A stretch of DNA of 62,961 nucleotides from JAQBDA01 sp041301185 (GCA_041301185.1 JBFYSV010000198.1:1-62961); one strand, 5' to 3'; shown: positions 1-8,887, counted from the first letter of the stretch. Translations and numbers: made by a program. The notes: a model not told the origin generated them from the letters alone.

Positions 1-173
1 GCCTTGCCTGCCCCGCTATATGCCACTGAAATAATCGCCAAAGAAGCCAGTTCGATCTGGGGAGTGCAGGCAAACATGGACACCAGGTGAACCTGGTAGC
101 CGGCAGCCACAAAATACTCAATCCAGTTCAAGGCGATGGGGGAGCGCCCATCAGCAATAAAGAGCAGCTTCAT
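1..173 (-). CDS. glycosyltransferase, GT4-like (N-terminus only, cut by window edge)
   Basis: The first 57 codons of a minus-strand gene that runs off the window. The protein begins MKLLFIADGRSP, followed by a helix with NWIEYF and a strand with YQVHLVS. This is the usual opening of a GT-B retaining glycosyltransferase N-terminal domain (nucleotide-sugar transferase, cytoplasmic side). It starts 12 bases after the stop of the next upstream gene, so it belongs to the same exopolysaccharide operon. Donor and acceptor cannot be told because the C-terminal domain is missing. Confidence 0.7.
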   Translation of the reverse strand, partial: MKLLFIADGRSPIALNWIEYFVAAGYQVHLVSMFACTPQIELASLAIISVAYSGAGK

Positions 174-185
174 CACCGGACCAAC

Positions 186-1346
186 TCATTCTGCAATAGA
201 GATGCTGGCAAGGGCAGCCACGAAACCAGCCACCATCGCTCCAATATTGAACTCATCCCGCACAATGCACAGGGATTGGCTTCCCATCTTGCGCAAGCGC
301 TGGATATCCGAGAGCGCCTCGCGCAGCGCCCTCTGGAGAGCGGTTATATCATTCGCAGGAACCCGCCAGCCATTCTCTGGGCGCACCAGGTCATCCTGGG
401 TGCCGTCGCCCTCCGCGACAATCACCGGCAGGCCGTGCCCCATGGCTTGCTGCACTGCCAGCCCGCCTGTGCCTGGCAGGACAAACAGGTCGGCAGCGAC
501 GAAATAACGTTCGAGAGCAGGCCCGTGAACTGCCCCGGCAAACTCCACCTGCGGGTAAATTTCCTGGGCAAGCTGTTGAAGCCCGGTCAGGGCAGGACCG
601 TCTCCTACGATCGTCAGCTGGGGCTGCAACCCGGTATCTAACCCCGCGCAGGCGCGCAGCAAGTTATCCAACCGCTTGCGCTCCTGAAGGCGCCCGACAA
701 ATAACACCTTCTGGCGACCCTCCTTTTCGATTGGGCGAAGCGGCGCGTCTTCAGTAGGCCGATTTACCACCGCGTTTGGGGCAACAAAGACGCGCTGTGC
801 AGAAAACCCTAAAGCCCGGTACTCGTCTGCCCCGCGCCGGCTGTAGGCGATCATCCCATGAAAGTTACGATAGAAACGGCGCCGCCCAAAACTGCCAATA
901 GCTCCCCAAAAGCCAGCTGGCTCTCGACCTGCATTCGGTGCGCCCAACCCCCAGCCGATCACCGGGCGGCCGCGTCTGTGCATCCAATCCGCCGCTCGGT
1001 AGGTGCTGAGGTAACGCGGGTTTGCCTCGACAACCAGGGCATCCGGCTGCCATTCCTCCAACCACTCGACCAGCCCGCGCTGCCAGCACAAATAGTATGG
1101 CTGGCGAACGCGGCCTAGGTGCAGGTTGCGCGCTGCGACAAAACGGGCAGCGGTGAGTTGCCCCGCCACTGCAATCGACTCGTCGTGTTGCGGCTGCCCG
1201 GCGATCACGCTCAACCCTCCCCGGCAGGCGCGAGCCAGCGCCTCAAAGAAACCTGCCCGATAAGAAGGCAAAACTCGCTGCTGTACGCCCAAACGCCCGG
1301 GATACTCAGGGAGTTGATCAGGATTAGGCAGTAAATCAGAATCCAT
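186..1346 (-). CDS. glycosyltransferase family 4 (group 1)
   Basis: A 386-residue GT-B fold enzyme. The C-terminal half shows the nucleotide-sugar domain: VLFVGRLQERKRLDNLL at about residue 215, LTIVGDGP at about 245, and AADLFVLPGTGGLAVQQAMGHGLPV near 285. Known family members carry an EX7E motif in this last region. Here the second Glu (usually EAMA) is Gln in VQQAMG and the first position is Gly, so catalysis or classification may differ. Neighbours are an FkbM methyltransferase 27 bases upstream and another glycosyltransferase 12 bases downstream. It probably adds a sugar to an undecaprenyl-linked exopolysaccharide unit; the sugar is unknown. Confidence 0.85.
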   Translation of the reverse strand: MDSDLLPNPDQLPEYPGRLGVQQRVLPSYRAGFFEALARACRGGLSVIAGQPQHDESIAVAGQLTAARFVAARNLHLGRVRQPYYLCWQRGLVEWLEEWQPDALVVEANPRYLSTYRAADWMHRRGRPVIGWGLGAPNAGREPAGFWGAIGSFGRRRFYRNFHGMIAYSRRGADEYRALGFSAQRVFVAPNAVVNRPTEDAPLRPIEKEGRQKVLFVGRLQERKRLDNLLRACAGLDTGLQPQLTIVGDGPALTGLQQLAQEIYPQVEFAGAVHGPALERYFVAADLFVLPGTGGLAVQQAMGHGLPVIVAEGDGTQDDLVRPENGWRVPANDITALQRALREALSDIQRLRKMGSQSLCIVRDEFNIGAMVAGFVAALASISIAE

Positions 1347-1373
1347 GTTTGATGGCCTGGTTCTCGCCCGGCA

Positions 1374-2237
1374 TCAGCTTGTAGCAGGGAAAGCCACCAG
1401 GTAAGCTTTCCAATCTAACTCATCGAATGAATGAACTTCTGGGTAACCTTGCGCAAGATTACTCAGGCGGTAGCCAGCCAGGTTAAATTCGTGCCAGGCA
1501 GCTTGTGCAGCTTGTGGTCCATGCAGCTCAAGGAAGACGATCGGCCGCGCCTGCGCCAAGACCTGGCGCATCCCCGGCAGTGCCAGCACTTCCCCGCCTT
1601 CGATATCCATTTTTACCACATCGGGTTGAGGATGATCGCGACGATAGACAAAGTCATCCAAAGAAAAGCCTTCTACCTGGATCGAAGCGCGGTATTCAAC
1701 TGATTCTCGCCCGGCTGAGCCTTCGGCTTTGCCCATCCCGCCAGACGGCCCAACCCAGAAGCTCACCAGACCACTTTGATCCACAACTGCACCGGCGATA
1801 ATCTCTACTTGATCCTGCAGCTCATTCAAACGGATATTTTCCTCCAGCCGCTCCAGGTTTTTGGAAAGCGCCTCAAAAGAATATACATGCCCGGTCTTAC
1901 CTACCGCCTGCGCCAGCAACAGGCTGATATACCCGATGTTCGCCCCAACGTCGTAAGCCACCATACCCGGCTTGACCAGATCACCAATCCCAACCTGCAA
2001 ATCTGGCTCATAGGTGCCTAGCCAATAGTCTTTCTCACTCTGCAAGTCCAACTGAAGAGACATTCCCGCCAGGCCCCCGCCGGCGACTCTCACCCGGGTG
2101 AGCCCTTGCGGTGCAGCCCGATTCAGGCTGCCACGGACCAGCTTTGCCAGCCAGGGCAGGCGATAAATACCCCGCTTGACACTCATCGGCAGGTAGCGGG
2201 CGGCCGCATCTGCAAAGGACAGGATCAGCTTAGCCAT
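1374..2237 (-). CDS. FkbM family methyltransferase
   Basis: A SAM-dependent methyltransferase of about 287 residues. Motif I is AYDVGANIGYISLLLA near residue 90. The FkbM signature VVKMDIEGGEVLALPGM lies near residue 207. In polysaccharide loci this family O-methylates sugar hydroxyls. I chose the ATG at 2237 (MAKLILSF); an in-frame TTG at 2261 would add eight residues, and neither has a strong ribosome binding site. It lies between two glycosyltransferase genes, fitting modification of the same glycan. Confidence 0.85.
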   Translation of the reverse strand: MAKLILSFADAAARYLPMSVKRGIYRLPWLAKLVRGSLNRAAPQGLTRVRVAGGGLAGMSLQLDLQSEKDYWLGTYEPDLQVGIGDLVKPGMVAYDVGANIGYISLLLAQAVGKTGHVYSFEALSKNLERLEENIRLNELQDQVEIIAGAVVDQSGLVSFWVGPSGGMGKAEGSAGRESVEYRASIQVEGFSLDDFVYRRDHPQPDVVKMDIEGGEVLALPGMRQVLAQARPIVFLELHGPQAAQAAWHEFNLAGYRLSNLAQGYPEVHSFDELDWKAYLVAFPATS

Positions 2238-2280
2238 AATCGGGCATCCCAAACCGTCCAATCAATCCGGAAGCTCACGA

Positions 2281-3345
2281 TCAGTCGATTCCCTGTAAGG
2301 CCTGCACATAGCCCTGCACCATCTGCTCCACGTCAAAGGCTTCTTCGGCGCGCCGGCGAGCGCCCGTGCGGTATGCAGCCTGATCCTGCAAGATTTCGGC
2401 AGCCGCGCCCACCAACCCGACCATATCGGGTGGTTCAAGCAGCCACGGGTTGCCGCCATAAGGCACCACGCGCCCGGCTGATGGACTGACCAGCTCCGGC
2501 AACGCACCGGTATCGAATGCCAGCACCGGCAGCCCGCACGCCAGGGCTTCGATCACGGAATTGGGACAGGCCGCGTTCAGATCCGCAGAATACAAAATAT
2601 GCCCGGTCTGGTCGATCTCAGGGATATGCTCGTGCGGCACCTGACCAGCCCATCTTATCGAGATTTGGGTTTGTTGTTGCCAGCGCTGCTGGGTCTGCTC
2701 CGAGACTCGCCCAACCACCATCAGCTCAACCGCCTGATGAGTTGACTGGGAGGTAGATTGCCCCAGATGGATCCTTCCTTCCAGCCCTTCCACCAGCTTC
2801 ACCGCCACTTCCAGGCCTGCCTCGTAGCCACCCAGCAAGCTCCCTTCCACCAGCAACACCCGCCAGCGGTCAACAGGCGGGTCTTGCCCTTCGCCAGGAA
2901 AATATTGAGTGAGATCGACTCCATTATAAATCACCCGATTTGCTGCCGGTACTGGCCCACGGACCCGCTCCCACCACTCGCGGCTGAACTGGCTCTGGTA
3001 CACGATAAAATCAGCCAGATGTGACCGGATGTACGCCAGCAGCCAGTTGCCAATTTCAGCACGCAGGTAGTGGCGCACGCCCGTTCTCAGCCGGCGATGC
3101 AGCCAATTCATCCCGTCCAGGCGCTGCACAATCCGCGCCCCATTTCGCCTGGCTTTCCGCAAACCAGTCAGGTTGCGCGTACCCCCAATCACCAGCACAG
3201 CCTGGTAGGGGGTGTCGTCCAGGTCAGTACATACTTCAATCCCGCCCGCCTGCAATCCCCTGGCGATTTTACGCTGAAAAGACACCATCCCGCCGACGCC
3301 CTCCAGGCGCGGCACCAGGCATACCCGGGTCAACTTCGAGACCAT
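2281..3345 (-). CDS. glycosyltransferase family 4 (group 1)
   Basis: A 354-residue GT-B type glycosyltransferase. The N-terminus (VCLVPRLEGVGGMVSFQ) has the Gly-rich loop of GT4 enzymes. A middle segment reads VIYNGVDLTQYFPG, the typical inter-domain link. The C-terminal domain carries ACPNSVIEALACGLPVLAF, which keeps the second Glu of the EX7E motif. It sits in a minus-strand operon with WecB/WecC homologues upstream and FkbM downstream, so it likely acts at the cytoplasmic membrane in repeat-unit assembly. The donor sugar cannot be deduced. Confidence 0.85.
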   Translation of the reverse strand: MVSKLTRVCLVPRLEGVGGMVSFQRKIARGLQAGGIEVCTDLDDTPYQAVLVIGGTRNLTGLRKARRNGARIVQRLDGMNWLHRRLRTGVRHYLRAEIGNWLLAYIRSHLADFIVYQSQFSREWWERVRGPVPAANRVIYNGVDLTQYFPGEGQDPPVDRWRVLLVEGSLLGGYEAGLEVAVKLVEGLEGRIHLGQSTSQSTHQAVELMVVGRVSEQTQQRWQQQTQISIRWAGQVPHEHIPEIDQTGHILYSADLNAACPNSVIEALACGLPVLAFDTGALPELVSPSAGRVVPYGGNPWLLEPPDMVGLVGAAAEILQDQAAYRTGARRRAEEAFDVEQMVQGYVQALQGID

Positions 3346-3374
3346 CTTAAGATACCAGAGTGATCATAGGGTTT

Positions 3375-3842
3375 TCAATCCACTGCCCCCGGGCTGGCAG
3401 CCATCTCCCGGACTCCCACCCGCCGGGCAGGAACTCCCGCCCATAATTCGTACTCCCCGGTCGATTCCAGGAGAACGGCGTTTGCACCCACGACTGTACC
3501 TCGTCGCACACGTAAGATGCCCTGCTTGCAGAGCACCTTGGCTCCCGGAGAGAGGACGACGTCATCTTCGATGACCACCCCTTCGAATTGCGAGTGCTCG
3601 GCTGGGCGGTAGATGTCAGCCCGGCCTATCCCTACCCCCGGATACAGCCTGACCCGGTCACCAATAACCGTTTTCGAGTGTACCACCACGCCAAATCCGC
3701 CATGCGCCAGCTCAAACTGGCGACCAACCACCACCGAGCAGGGGATTTCTACACCCAGCAGTTTGAGGGCGTAATAGGCAAGCTTCCCAATCACAGGCGC
3801 CTGGCGGGCATAGACCAGGCGGGTGTACACATCACGCGCCAT
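3375..3842 (-). CDS. serine-acetyltransferase-like hexapeptide acyltransferase
   Basis: A 155-residue left-handed beta-helix acyltransferase. Hexapeptide turns are visible as VVVGRQFELAHG, VIGDRVRLYPGVGIG and VVIEDDVVLSPGAKVL, ending in a VPARRVG segment typical of SerA/CysE-like and sugar O-acetyltransferases. It lacks the long helical N-terminal domain of biosynthetic CysE. Together with the glycosyltransferase context this favours acetylation of a polysaccharide sugar over cysteine synthesis. Its start lies 5 bases after the wecB stop, so the two are almost certainly co-transcribed. Confidence 0.8.
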   Translation of the reverse strand: MARDVYTRLVYARQAPVIGKLAYYALKLLGVEIPCSVVVGRQFELAHGGFGVVVHSKTVIGDRVRLYPGVGIGRADIYRPAEHSQFEGVVIEDDVVLSPGAKVLCKQGILRVRRGTVVGANAVLLESTGEYELWAGVPARRVGVREMAASPGAVD

Positions 3843-3847
3843 GCGAG

Positions 3848-4981
3848 CTATCCATGTTCCAGGATCGCCTTCACGATGCGGGAGGCAGCCTGCCCATCGC
3901 CGTAAGGATTGACGGCGCGTGCCATCGCCGCATGGGCGACAGGATCATCCAGCAGGAGGCGCGCCTGGTTGACGATCCGCTCCACATCAGTGCCTACCAG
4001 GCGCACTGTACCCGCTTCCACTCCTTCCGGCCGCTCGGTGACTTCACGCATGACCAGCACCGGCACACCCAGACCGGGGGCCTCCTCTTGCAAGCCACCT
4101 GAGTCGGTCAGCACCAGGGTAGAGCGCTTGATCAGGTGCACCAGGGGCAGATAATCCAGCGGGGGCAGCAGTGTAATGTTGGGTACCTTGCCCAGCATGC
4201 GATAGACCGGGACTTGCACATTGGGGTTGAGATGCACGGGGTAGACGAATTGCACCTGGCTTTGATAATGGTCTGCCAATTGGCGGATTGCCGTACAAAT
4301 ATTCTCAAGGGGCTTCCCGAAATTCTCCCTGCGATGGGCTGTGATCAGCACCAGCCGGTTTCCTGGCGAAGGATTGGCATCCTGAGATAACCCCAGCTTA
4401 TATAACAGGCTGGTCACTTCGGGCGGCGGCGGCATGTTGACCACAGACTGCAACGCGTCGATCACCGGGTTTCCCGTCACGCGGATGCGCTCATCCGGCA
4501 CATTCTCGCGCAGCAGGTTTTGGCGCGACCATTCCGTCGGAGCAAAATGCAAATCGGCAACCGCCCCCGCCACCCTGCGGTTGATCTCCTCGGGGAACGG
4601 CTGCCATTTATCGCCCGTGCGCAAACCCGCCTCAACATGACCGACGCGGATGCGGTGATAGTATGCCAATAAAGCTGCCGCCATGACCGTGGTTGTATCA
4701 CCCTGAACCAGGACCCAATCGGGTTTCAACCTGGCAAGTACCGGGTCCAGGTGCGTGAAAACCGCTGCTGTGACCTGGGCCAGCGACTGGTCGGCCTGCA
4801 TCAAGTTCAGGTCAACATCTGGGACAATCTCAAATAGGCTTAATACCTGGTCAAGCATCTGGCGGTGCTGGGCTGTGACACAGACCAGCGATTCAATGCC
4901 CGGCGTCTGAGCCAGATACCGGACAACTGGCGCCATTTTAACCGCCTCGGGACGTGTCCCGAACACTGAGAGCACCTTCAT
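3848..4981 (-). CDS. wecB: UDP-N-acetylglucosamine 2-epimerase (non-hydrolysing)
   Basis: A 377-residue cytoplasmic enzyme interconverting UDP-GlcNAc and UDP-ManNAc. Family motifs are plain: FGTRPEAVKMAPVV at the N-terminus, VQGDTTTVMAAAL near residue 92, HVEAGLRTGDKWQPFPEE near 116, and LTDSGGLQEEAPGLGVPVLVMR near 290. The length matches the family. It sits directly downstream of wecC in the same operon; the two steps together give UDP-ManNAcA for the exopolysaccharide made by the following genes. Confidence 0.95.
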   Translation of the reverse strand: MKVLSVFGTRPEAVKMAPVVRYLAQTPGIESLVCVTAQHRQMLDQVLSLFEIVPDVDLNLMQADQSLAQVTAAVFTHLDPVLARLKPDWVLVQGDTTTVMAAALLAYYHRIRVGHVEAGLRTGDKWQPFPEEINRRVAGAVADLHFAPTEWSRQNLLRENVPDERIRVTGNPVIDALQSVVNMPPPPEVTSLLYKLGLSQDANPSPGNRLVLITAHRRENFGKPLENICTAIRQLADHYQSQVQFVYPVHLNPNVQVPVYRMLGKVPNITLLPPLDYLPLVHLIKRSTLVLTDSGGLQEEAPGLGVPVLVMREVTERPEGVEAGTVRLVGTDVERIVNQARLLLDDPVAHAAMARAVNPYGDGQAASRIVKAILEHG

Positions 4982-5011
4982 TCACTACTCCATCCGCCAC
5001 AACTACGGGCG

Positions 5012-6316
5012 TCATAATGACTGTTCGCCAACCCCTAACCGGTACAGGTTGAAGCCAGCCGGATGCCAGGTTTTGGATGACCAGGCATTGACACAATCCA
5101 CCACAGTGCGCGCCCGGGTCAGGGCGGCAACCTGCTCTGGTAGTAACCCCCGCAAGGTTGCGTGCCCAACCAGCAGCACCACTATCTCAGCCCCTGCCAG
5201 GGCTTCTTCCAGGCTGGTAGCCATGTGAACACCCGGCAAGCAAGCGTCAGGACGGTTGGGCTCGAAAGCGGTCACTTTTGCACCAGCTTCTGCCAGCAGG
5301 CGGGTGACCTCTATCGCCGGGCTTTCGCGCAAATCATCCACATCCGCTTTATAAGCCAGCCCCAAAACTGTGACCGAGCACCCATGCAGGGAATCTTCCT
5401 GGGCTGCCCCACCTGAATGGGCCGCTTTGCGAACTAAAGCGACCACGTGCTGCGGCTGGGTGTCGTTCACCTGGCGCGCCGTGCGGATCAGTGCGGCAAG
5501 ATCGGGTGCCGACTCCACCAGGAACCACGGATCGACGCTAATACAGTGCCCGCCAACACCCGGACCGGGGCTGAGGATCCTCACCCGCGGGTGGCGGTTG
5601 GCAATTGATATCGCTTCCCACACGTCAATACCAAAGCGTTCCGCCAGGCGGGTAAACTCGTTTGCCAGGGCGATATTCACATCGCGGTAGGTGTTTTCCA
5701 TCAGCTTGACCATCTCGGCGCTGGTGGCATCGGTCAGCACGATCTCGCCGCGCACGAATGTAGCGTACAGATCGCGGCCTGCCTCAGCAGAAACCCGGTT
5801 GATGCCGCCTATCACGCGGTCATTCTCGATCAGCTCTCGCAGGATCTGCCCCGGCATCACCCGCTCTGGCGAATATGCCAGGTAGAAATCAACCCCCGCC
5901 CGTAAGCCCGATTGCTCCAAGATGGGCGCCAGCAGGTTAAGAGTCGTTAGCGGGGGGGAGGTCGATTCCAGGATAACCAGATTGCCCTCCCGTAAATGGG
6001 GCACGATAGACTGAGTGGCTGAGGTGACCGCCCGCATGTCGGCGCTCTTATCGGGATAGAAAGGCGTGGGTACCTCGATAATGAAGGCATCTGCCGGCTC
6101 GGGCGTTTCGCTGATGACCAGGTTCCCCGATCCGATTGCCGCCTGGACAAGCGTGCGCAACCCCGGCTCATAGATATGTAACCCGCCATTGCGCAGTGTT
6201 TCAACAACCACCGGGTTTGTGTCTACGCCGACAACTTTCAAGCCATGCGTGGCGAAAGTGCTGGCCGTTGGCAAACCGGTATAACCCAATCCCAGAACAC
6301 AAAGCTTGCTGAACAC
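5012..6316 (-). CDS. wecC: UDP-N-acetyl-D-mannosamine dehydrogenase (nucleotide-sugar dehydrogenase)
   Basis: An NAD-dependent four-electron oxidation of UDP-ManNAc to UDP-ManNAcA. The Rossmann motif is VLGLGYTGLPTA near the N-terminus. The catalytic Lys is in EMVKLMENTYRD (about residue 204) and the catalytic Cys in GVGGHCISVDPW (about residue 258). The HCISVDPW form is characteristic of WecC-type rather than UDP-glucose dehydrogenases. I place the start at the GTG at 6314-6316 because AAGGAG (plus-strand 6325-6330) lies 8 bases upstream; a longer frame adds ten residues without support. It is the first gene of the polysaccharide operon as seen here and is divergent from lexA. Confidence 0.93.
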   Translation of the reverse strand: MFSKLCVLGLGYTGLPTASTFATHGLKVVGVDTNPVVVETLRNGGLHIYEPGLRTLVQAAIGSGNLVISETPEPADAFIIEVPTPFYPDKSADMRAVTSATQSIVPHLREGNLVILESTSPPLTTLNLLAPILEQSGLRAGVDFYLAYSPERVMPGQILRELIENDRVIGGINRVSAEAGRDLYATFVRGEIVLTDATSAEMVKLMENTYRDVNIALANEFTRLAERFGIDVWEAISIANRHPRVRILSPGPGVGGHCISVDPWFLVESAPDLAALIRTARQVNDTQPQHVVALVRKAAHSGGAAQEDSLHGCSVTVLGLAYKADVDDLRESPAIEVTRLLAEAGAKVTAFEPNRPDACLPGVHMATSLEEALAGAEIVVLLVGHATLRGLLPEQVAALTRARTVVDCVNAWSSKTWHPAGFNLYRLGVGEQSL

Positions 6317-6499
6317 CGAAAAATCTCCTTTTTGAAGGGCAGCCAACCCAGCCTTCAGAACCCGCCCGTCAATCTAAATTCACCCAATTATGCCACAGGA
6401 TAATCTAAAAAGACCGAGTTCGGGGTAAAAGAGGGTTTATAGTGTCCGCATCACATCCTTTTCCCTTATCCCAAATTCACCAAAAAAACAAGAAATCCC

Positions 6500-6528
6500 T
6501 TGACACAGAACGAATGTTCGGTTATTAT
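6500..6528 (+). promoter_or_regulatory. lexA promoter with embedded LexA (SOS) box
   Basis: TTGACA at 6500-6505, a 17-base spacer, then TATTAT at 6523-6528. Inside the spacer, at 6508-6519, is GAACGAATGTTC, a perfect GAAC-N4-GTTC palindrome of the Bacillus/Chloroflexi-type LexA box. LexA bound here would block RNA polymerase directly, giving autoregulation. The rest of the 330-base gap (6317-6646) holds an AT-rich stretch likely serving divergent wecC transcription, but I could not define that promoter. A half site (GAACGAATAATG) follows at 6544-6555. Confidence 0.88.
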
Positions 6529-6646
6529 ATTTTTAGCACAAATGAACGAATAATGACCGAATCCACTCACCCCCAGGACACCTGGGATGGGCATCCAATA
6601 ATGGTACTACGCTTTGTAGGTTCTGATGCCCTCAGGAGAAAAGATT

Positions 6647-7399
6647 ATGATGGCTAGAAAACGTGCCAAAGGGCTAAGCGAGAGACAGATAAAAATCCTC
6701 GAGGTATTAGAGCGATTCAACAACCAGAACGGATACCCGCCTTCGATCCGTGAGATCTGTGATATGACTTCTATTTCTTCCACCTCTGTGGTTAATTATT
6801 ACCTGAACCAGCTGGAGGAAAGCGGTCATATTGAGCGCGATGGCCGTGTTTCGCGCGGCATCCGCCTGGTAAAACCCTATTCAGAAGCTTCAACAAGCGA
6901 GGCATTTGCCGCGATGGGTGCCCAGATCAAGAAATCGGCAGAGGCTGTGCGCCAGGCAGTCGAAGAAGTGCTGCAGATTCCAATCGTCGGCCGGATCGTT
7001 GCCTCTTCGCCCGTGCCGGTGCCTCCGTCAGACTTCTCGTATTTCGATGCTGAATCGATGGTCGATGTCGCCCGCAGCCTGCTGCCCGCCCGGGAACGGA
7101 TCAACGAGCTGTTTGCCCTCGAAGTCCAGGGGAACTCGATGATCGATGCCATGGTGAACGACGGCGATATCGTGATCATGCGGCGAGCCCAAGAAGCCCG
7201 CAACGGTGAGATGGTGGCAATCTGGCTGACTGAGAACGACGAAACCACCCTCAAGTATTTCTACCTGGAAAACGGGCGCGTCCGCCTGCAACCCGCCAAC
7301 CCGACCATGGACCCGATTTACATCGACGACCCCACCCAGGTTGAGATCAAGGGCAAAGTCGTGATGGTCATCCGCCAGGTTCAAGGACAGCCTTCCTAA
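6647..7399 (+). CDS. lexA: LexA repressor (SOS regulator, self-cleaving)
   Basis: A 250-residue SOS repressor. The N-terminal winged helix-turn-helix spans about residues 10-75 (QIKILEVLERFNN, YPPSIREI, SSTSVVNYYLNQLEESG). A linker of about 30 residues follows, then the S24 peptidase domain. The catalytic Ser164 is in GNSMIDA and Lys203 in TTLKYF. The cleavage region reads PIVGRIVASSPVPV, so the scissile bond by alignment is Ala119-Ser120, not the usual Ala-Gly. The start at 6647 has AGGAG (6634-6638) 8 bases upstream; a second ATG follows at 6650. An SOS-type promoter precedes it and a strong terminator follows. Confidence 0.95.
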   Translation: MMARKRAKGLSERQIKILEVLERFNNQNGYPPSIREICDMTSISSTSVVNYYLNQLEESGHIERDGRVSRGIRLVKPYSEASTSEAFAAMGAQIKKSAEAVRQAVEEVLQIPIVGRIVASSPVPVPPSDFSYFDAESMVDVARSLLPARERINELFALEVQGNSMIDAMVNDGDIVIMRRAQEARNGEMVAIWLTENDETTLKYFYLENGRVRLQPANPTMDPIYIDDPTQVEIKGKVVMVIRQVQGQPS

Positions 7400-7421
7400 A
7401 AAACCTTACTGCAAAGCACAA

Positions 7422-7457
7422 AACACCCGGTTCGATATCGAAACCGGGTGTTTTTTT
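7422..7457 (+). terminator. rho-independent terminator after lexA
   Basis: Stem AACACCCGGTT / AACCGGGTGTT around a CGATATCGA centre that can itself pair, followed by seven T residues (7451-7457). On the minus strand the hairpin is followed by a weaker GTTTTGTGCTTT, so it may also stop transcripts arriving from the lamin-tail gene. Confidence 0.93.
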
Positions 7458-7509
7458 GCCAGCACGACCCAATATAATTCCCAGCCCAGACAGGTTAAGT
7501 TGGGGAAGA

Positions 7510-8850
7510 CTAAGGAATCACCGTCGCTGTAGGCAGCACCAGGTCAACCACCCCTGGAGCAGGGGTGGCTTGATCACGCCAGTCCAGGGCACTATCCGTA
7601 TCGCGATCCGGGGGGTATCTTTCCAGGGAATGCCCAACCTCCACCTTACCAACGGACGGCAAGAATGCAAAGGCAGATGATCCCCAGGATAGCGCATCGA
7701 TTATGGAGCCACTCTCATCCAGAAGGAGCACTTCGTCGCCATCATTGCTCAGGTTGACCGTGCCGGTGCCCCAGGTTGTATCCCGCAGCATCTTCGGGAC
7801 CTGCGGATCAGATGTGTTGACTGCAAAATCCGGATTAAGGCCATAGACACTCTTAAATGCCTGAGCATCATTTGCAACCACCAGGGTTTGTCCTGGCTGG
7901 ATAAAATAACCGGAGGGGAACAGCAACATTCCCTCTCCCCCGCCGGCTGTCTCTTCATCTCCAATTTTGATCCCGTCCAGGCCAATCACTCCCTCCCCAA
8001 AATTGTAGACCTCAAACCACTCGCCGGTCGGGTTGCTACCTAAGGGATCGTAGAGCACCTCGCTGATCAGCAGGCCTAACGCAGCATGCGGGGTTGGCGT
8101 GCCGCCCGCCGGCAAGGTTGGTGTGGGGGTCGGTATGCGCAGGTCCACACCCCCAGGATTGGGCAACCCCTGGTCGACCCAATCCTGGTAGGTACCGGTG
8201 TCCACAAAAGCCGGTTTGCGCTCGTAGGAATGCCCCTGTTGAATAATTGCCAGGGAGGGATCAAAGGCAAAATTTGAGCTACCCCAGGAGACCGCATCGG
8301 CGGGCTGGTCGTGCGCATCCAACAAAAGCAACTCGTCCCCACCGTTGGAAAGCTCCACATTTCCGCCGGACCAGGCGGAATATTTGAGCAGGTTGGGGAC
8401 GGCAGGGTCGGTCTCAGATAGCTCGTAATCCGGCACCACCCCGTAGATTTGGAAAAATGCCACCGCCTGGTTCGCCACCACAATCACGCCACCCGGCGGC
8501 AGAACCGCCTGCTCTGGAAATTGAAACATCCCCTCGGGCCCTGAGCGAGTCTCCTCATCCCCCAATTTATATTGACTCAAGTCAACCGCCGTCACCCCAG
8601 GGTTGAATATCTCGATCCACTCCGCTTGTGGCTCTATGCCATCTGGATCATAGAGAACTTCACTGATCAGCAAGTACCCGGGGCGGGGTGTCGCAGTCGG
8701 TGTAGGCCAGCCCTGGTACAAAATCGGCAGATAGCTGGGTGCGGATAAACCCTGTGTCCAGGCAAATTCCGGGGAGATAAGAGAAACGGCTGCAATCACC
8801 GTTCCAATGATTGCAGCCGATAGCCATGCACACTTTTGTTTAATTCTCAT
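7510..8850 (-). CDS. secreted protein with two lamin-tail domains (LTD)
   Basis: About 446 residues. The N-terminal 35 residues form a signal peptide (Lys-rich start, hydrophobic core, then EFAWTQG). Two repeats of about 180 residues follow, each opening LLISEVLYDP and containing EWIEIFNPG or EWFEVYNFG, GDEET, VVAN, ELSNGGDELLLLD or NLSNDGDEVLLLD, and WGSS. These are lamin-tail domains, found in extracellular bacterial proteins. Pro/Thr-rich linkers (TPTATPRPG, PTPTPTLPAGG) separate the units and the protein ends with a short LPTATVIP tail. The start is the ATG at 8850; an in-frame GTG sits at 8853. It is the last gene of the exporter operon, 37 bases after the adaptor. Confidence 0.85.
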   Translation of the reverse strand: MRIKQKCAWLSAAIIGTVIAAVSLISPEFAWTQGLSAPSYLPILYQGWPTPTATPRPGYLLISEVLYDPDGIEPQAEWIEIFNPGVTAVDLSQYKLGDEETRSGPEGMFQFPEQAVLPPGGVIVVANQAVAFFQIYGVVPDYELSETDPAVPNLLKYSAWSGGNVELSNGGDELLLLDAHDQPADAVSWGSSNFAFDPSLAIIQQGHSYERKPAFVDTGTYQDWVDQGLPNPGGVDLRIPTPTPTLPAGGTPTPHAALGLLISEVLYDPLGSNPTGEWFEVYNFGEGVIGLDGIKIGDEETAGGGEGMLLFPSGYFIQPGQTLVVANDAQAFKSVYGLNPDFAVNTSDPQVPKMLRDTTWGTGTVNLSNDGDEVLLLDESGSIIDALSWGSSAFAFLPSVGKVEVGHSLERYPPDRDTDSALDWRDQATPAPGVVDLVLPTATVIP

Positions 8851-8887
8851 CACAGCCGAATTTCAGAGGATTACCTGCCAAAATTGA

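Noticed and set aside
87..641. A 184-codon plus-strand gene
   Set aside because: Antisense to two glycosyltransferase genes, with no family resemblance.
6442..6657. A 71-codon gene ahead of lexA
   Set aside because: It spans the lexA promoter and LexA box, has no ribosome binding site and overlaps the lexA start.
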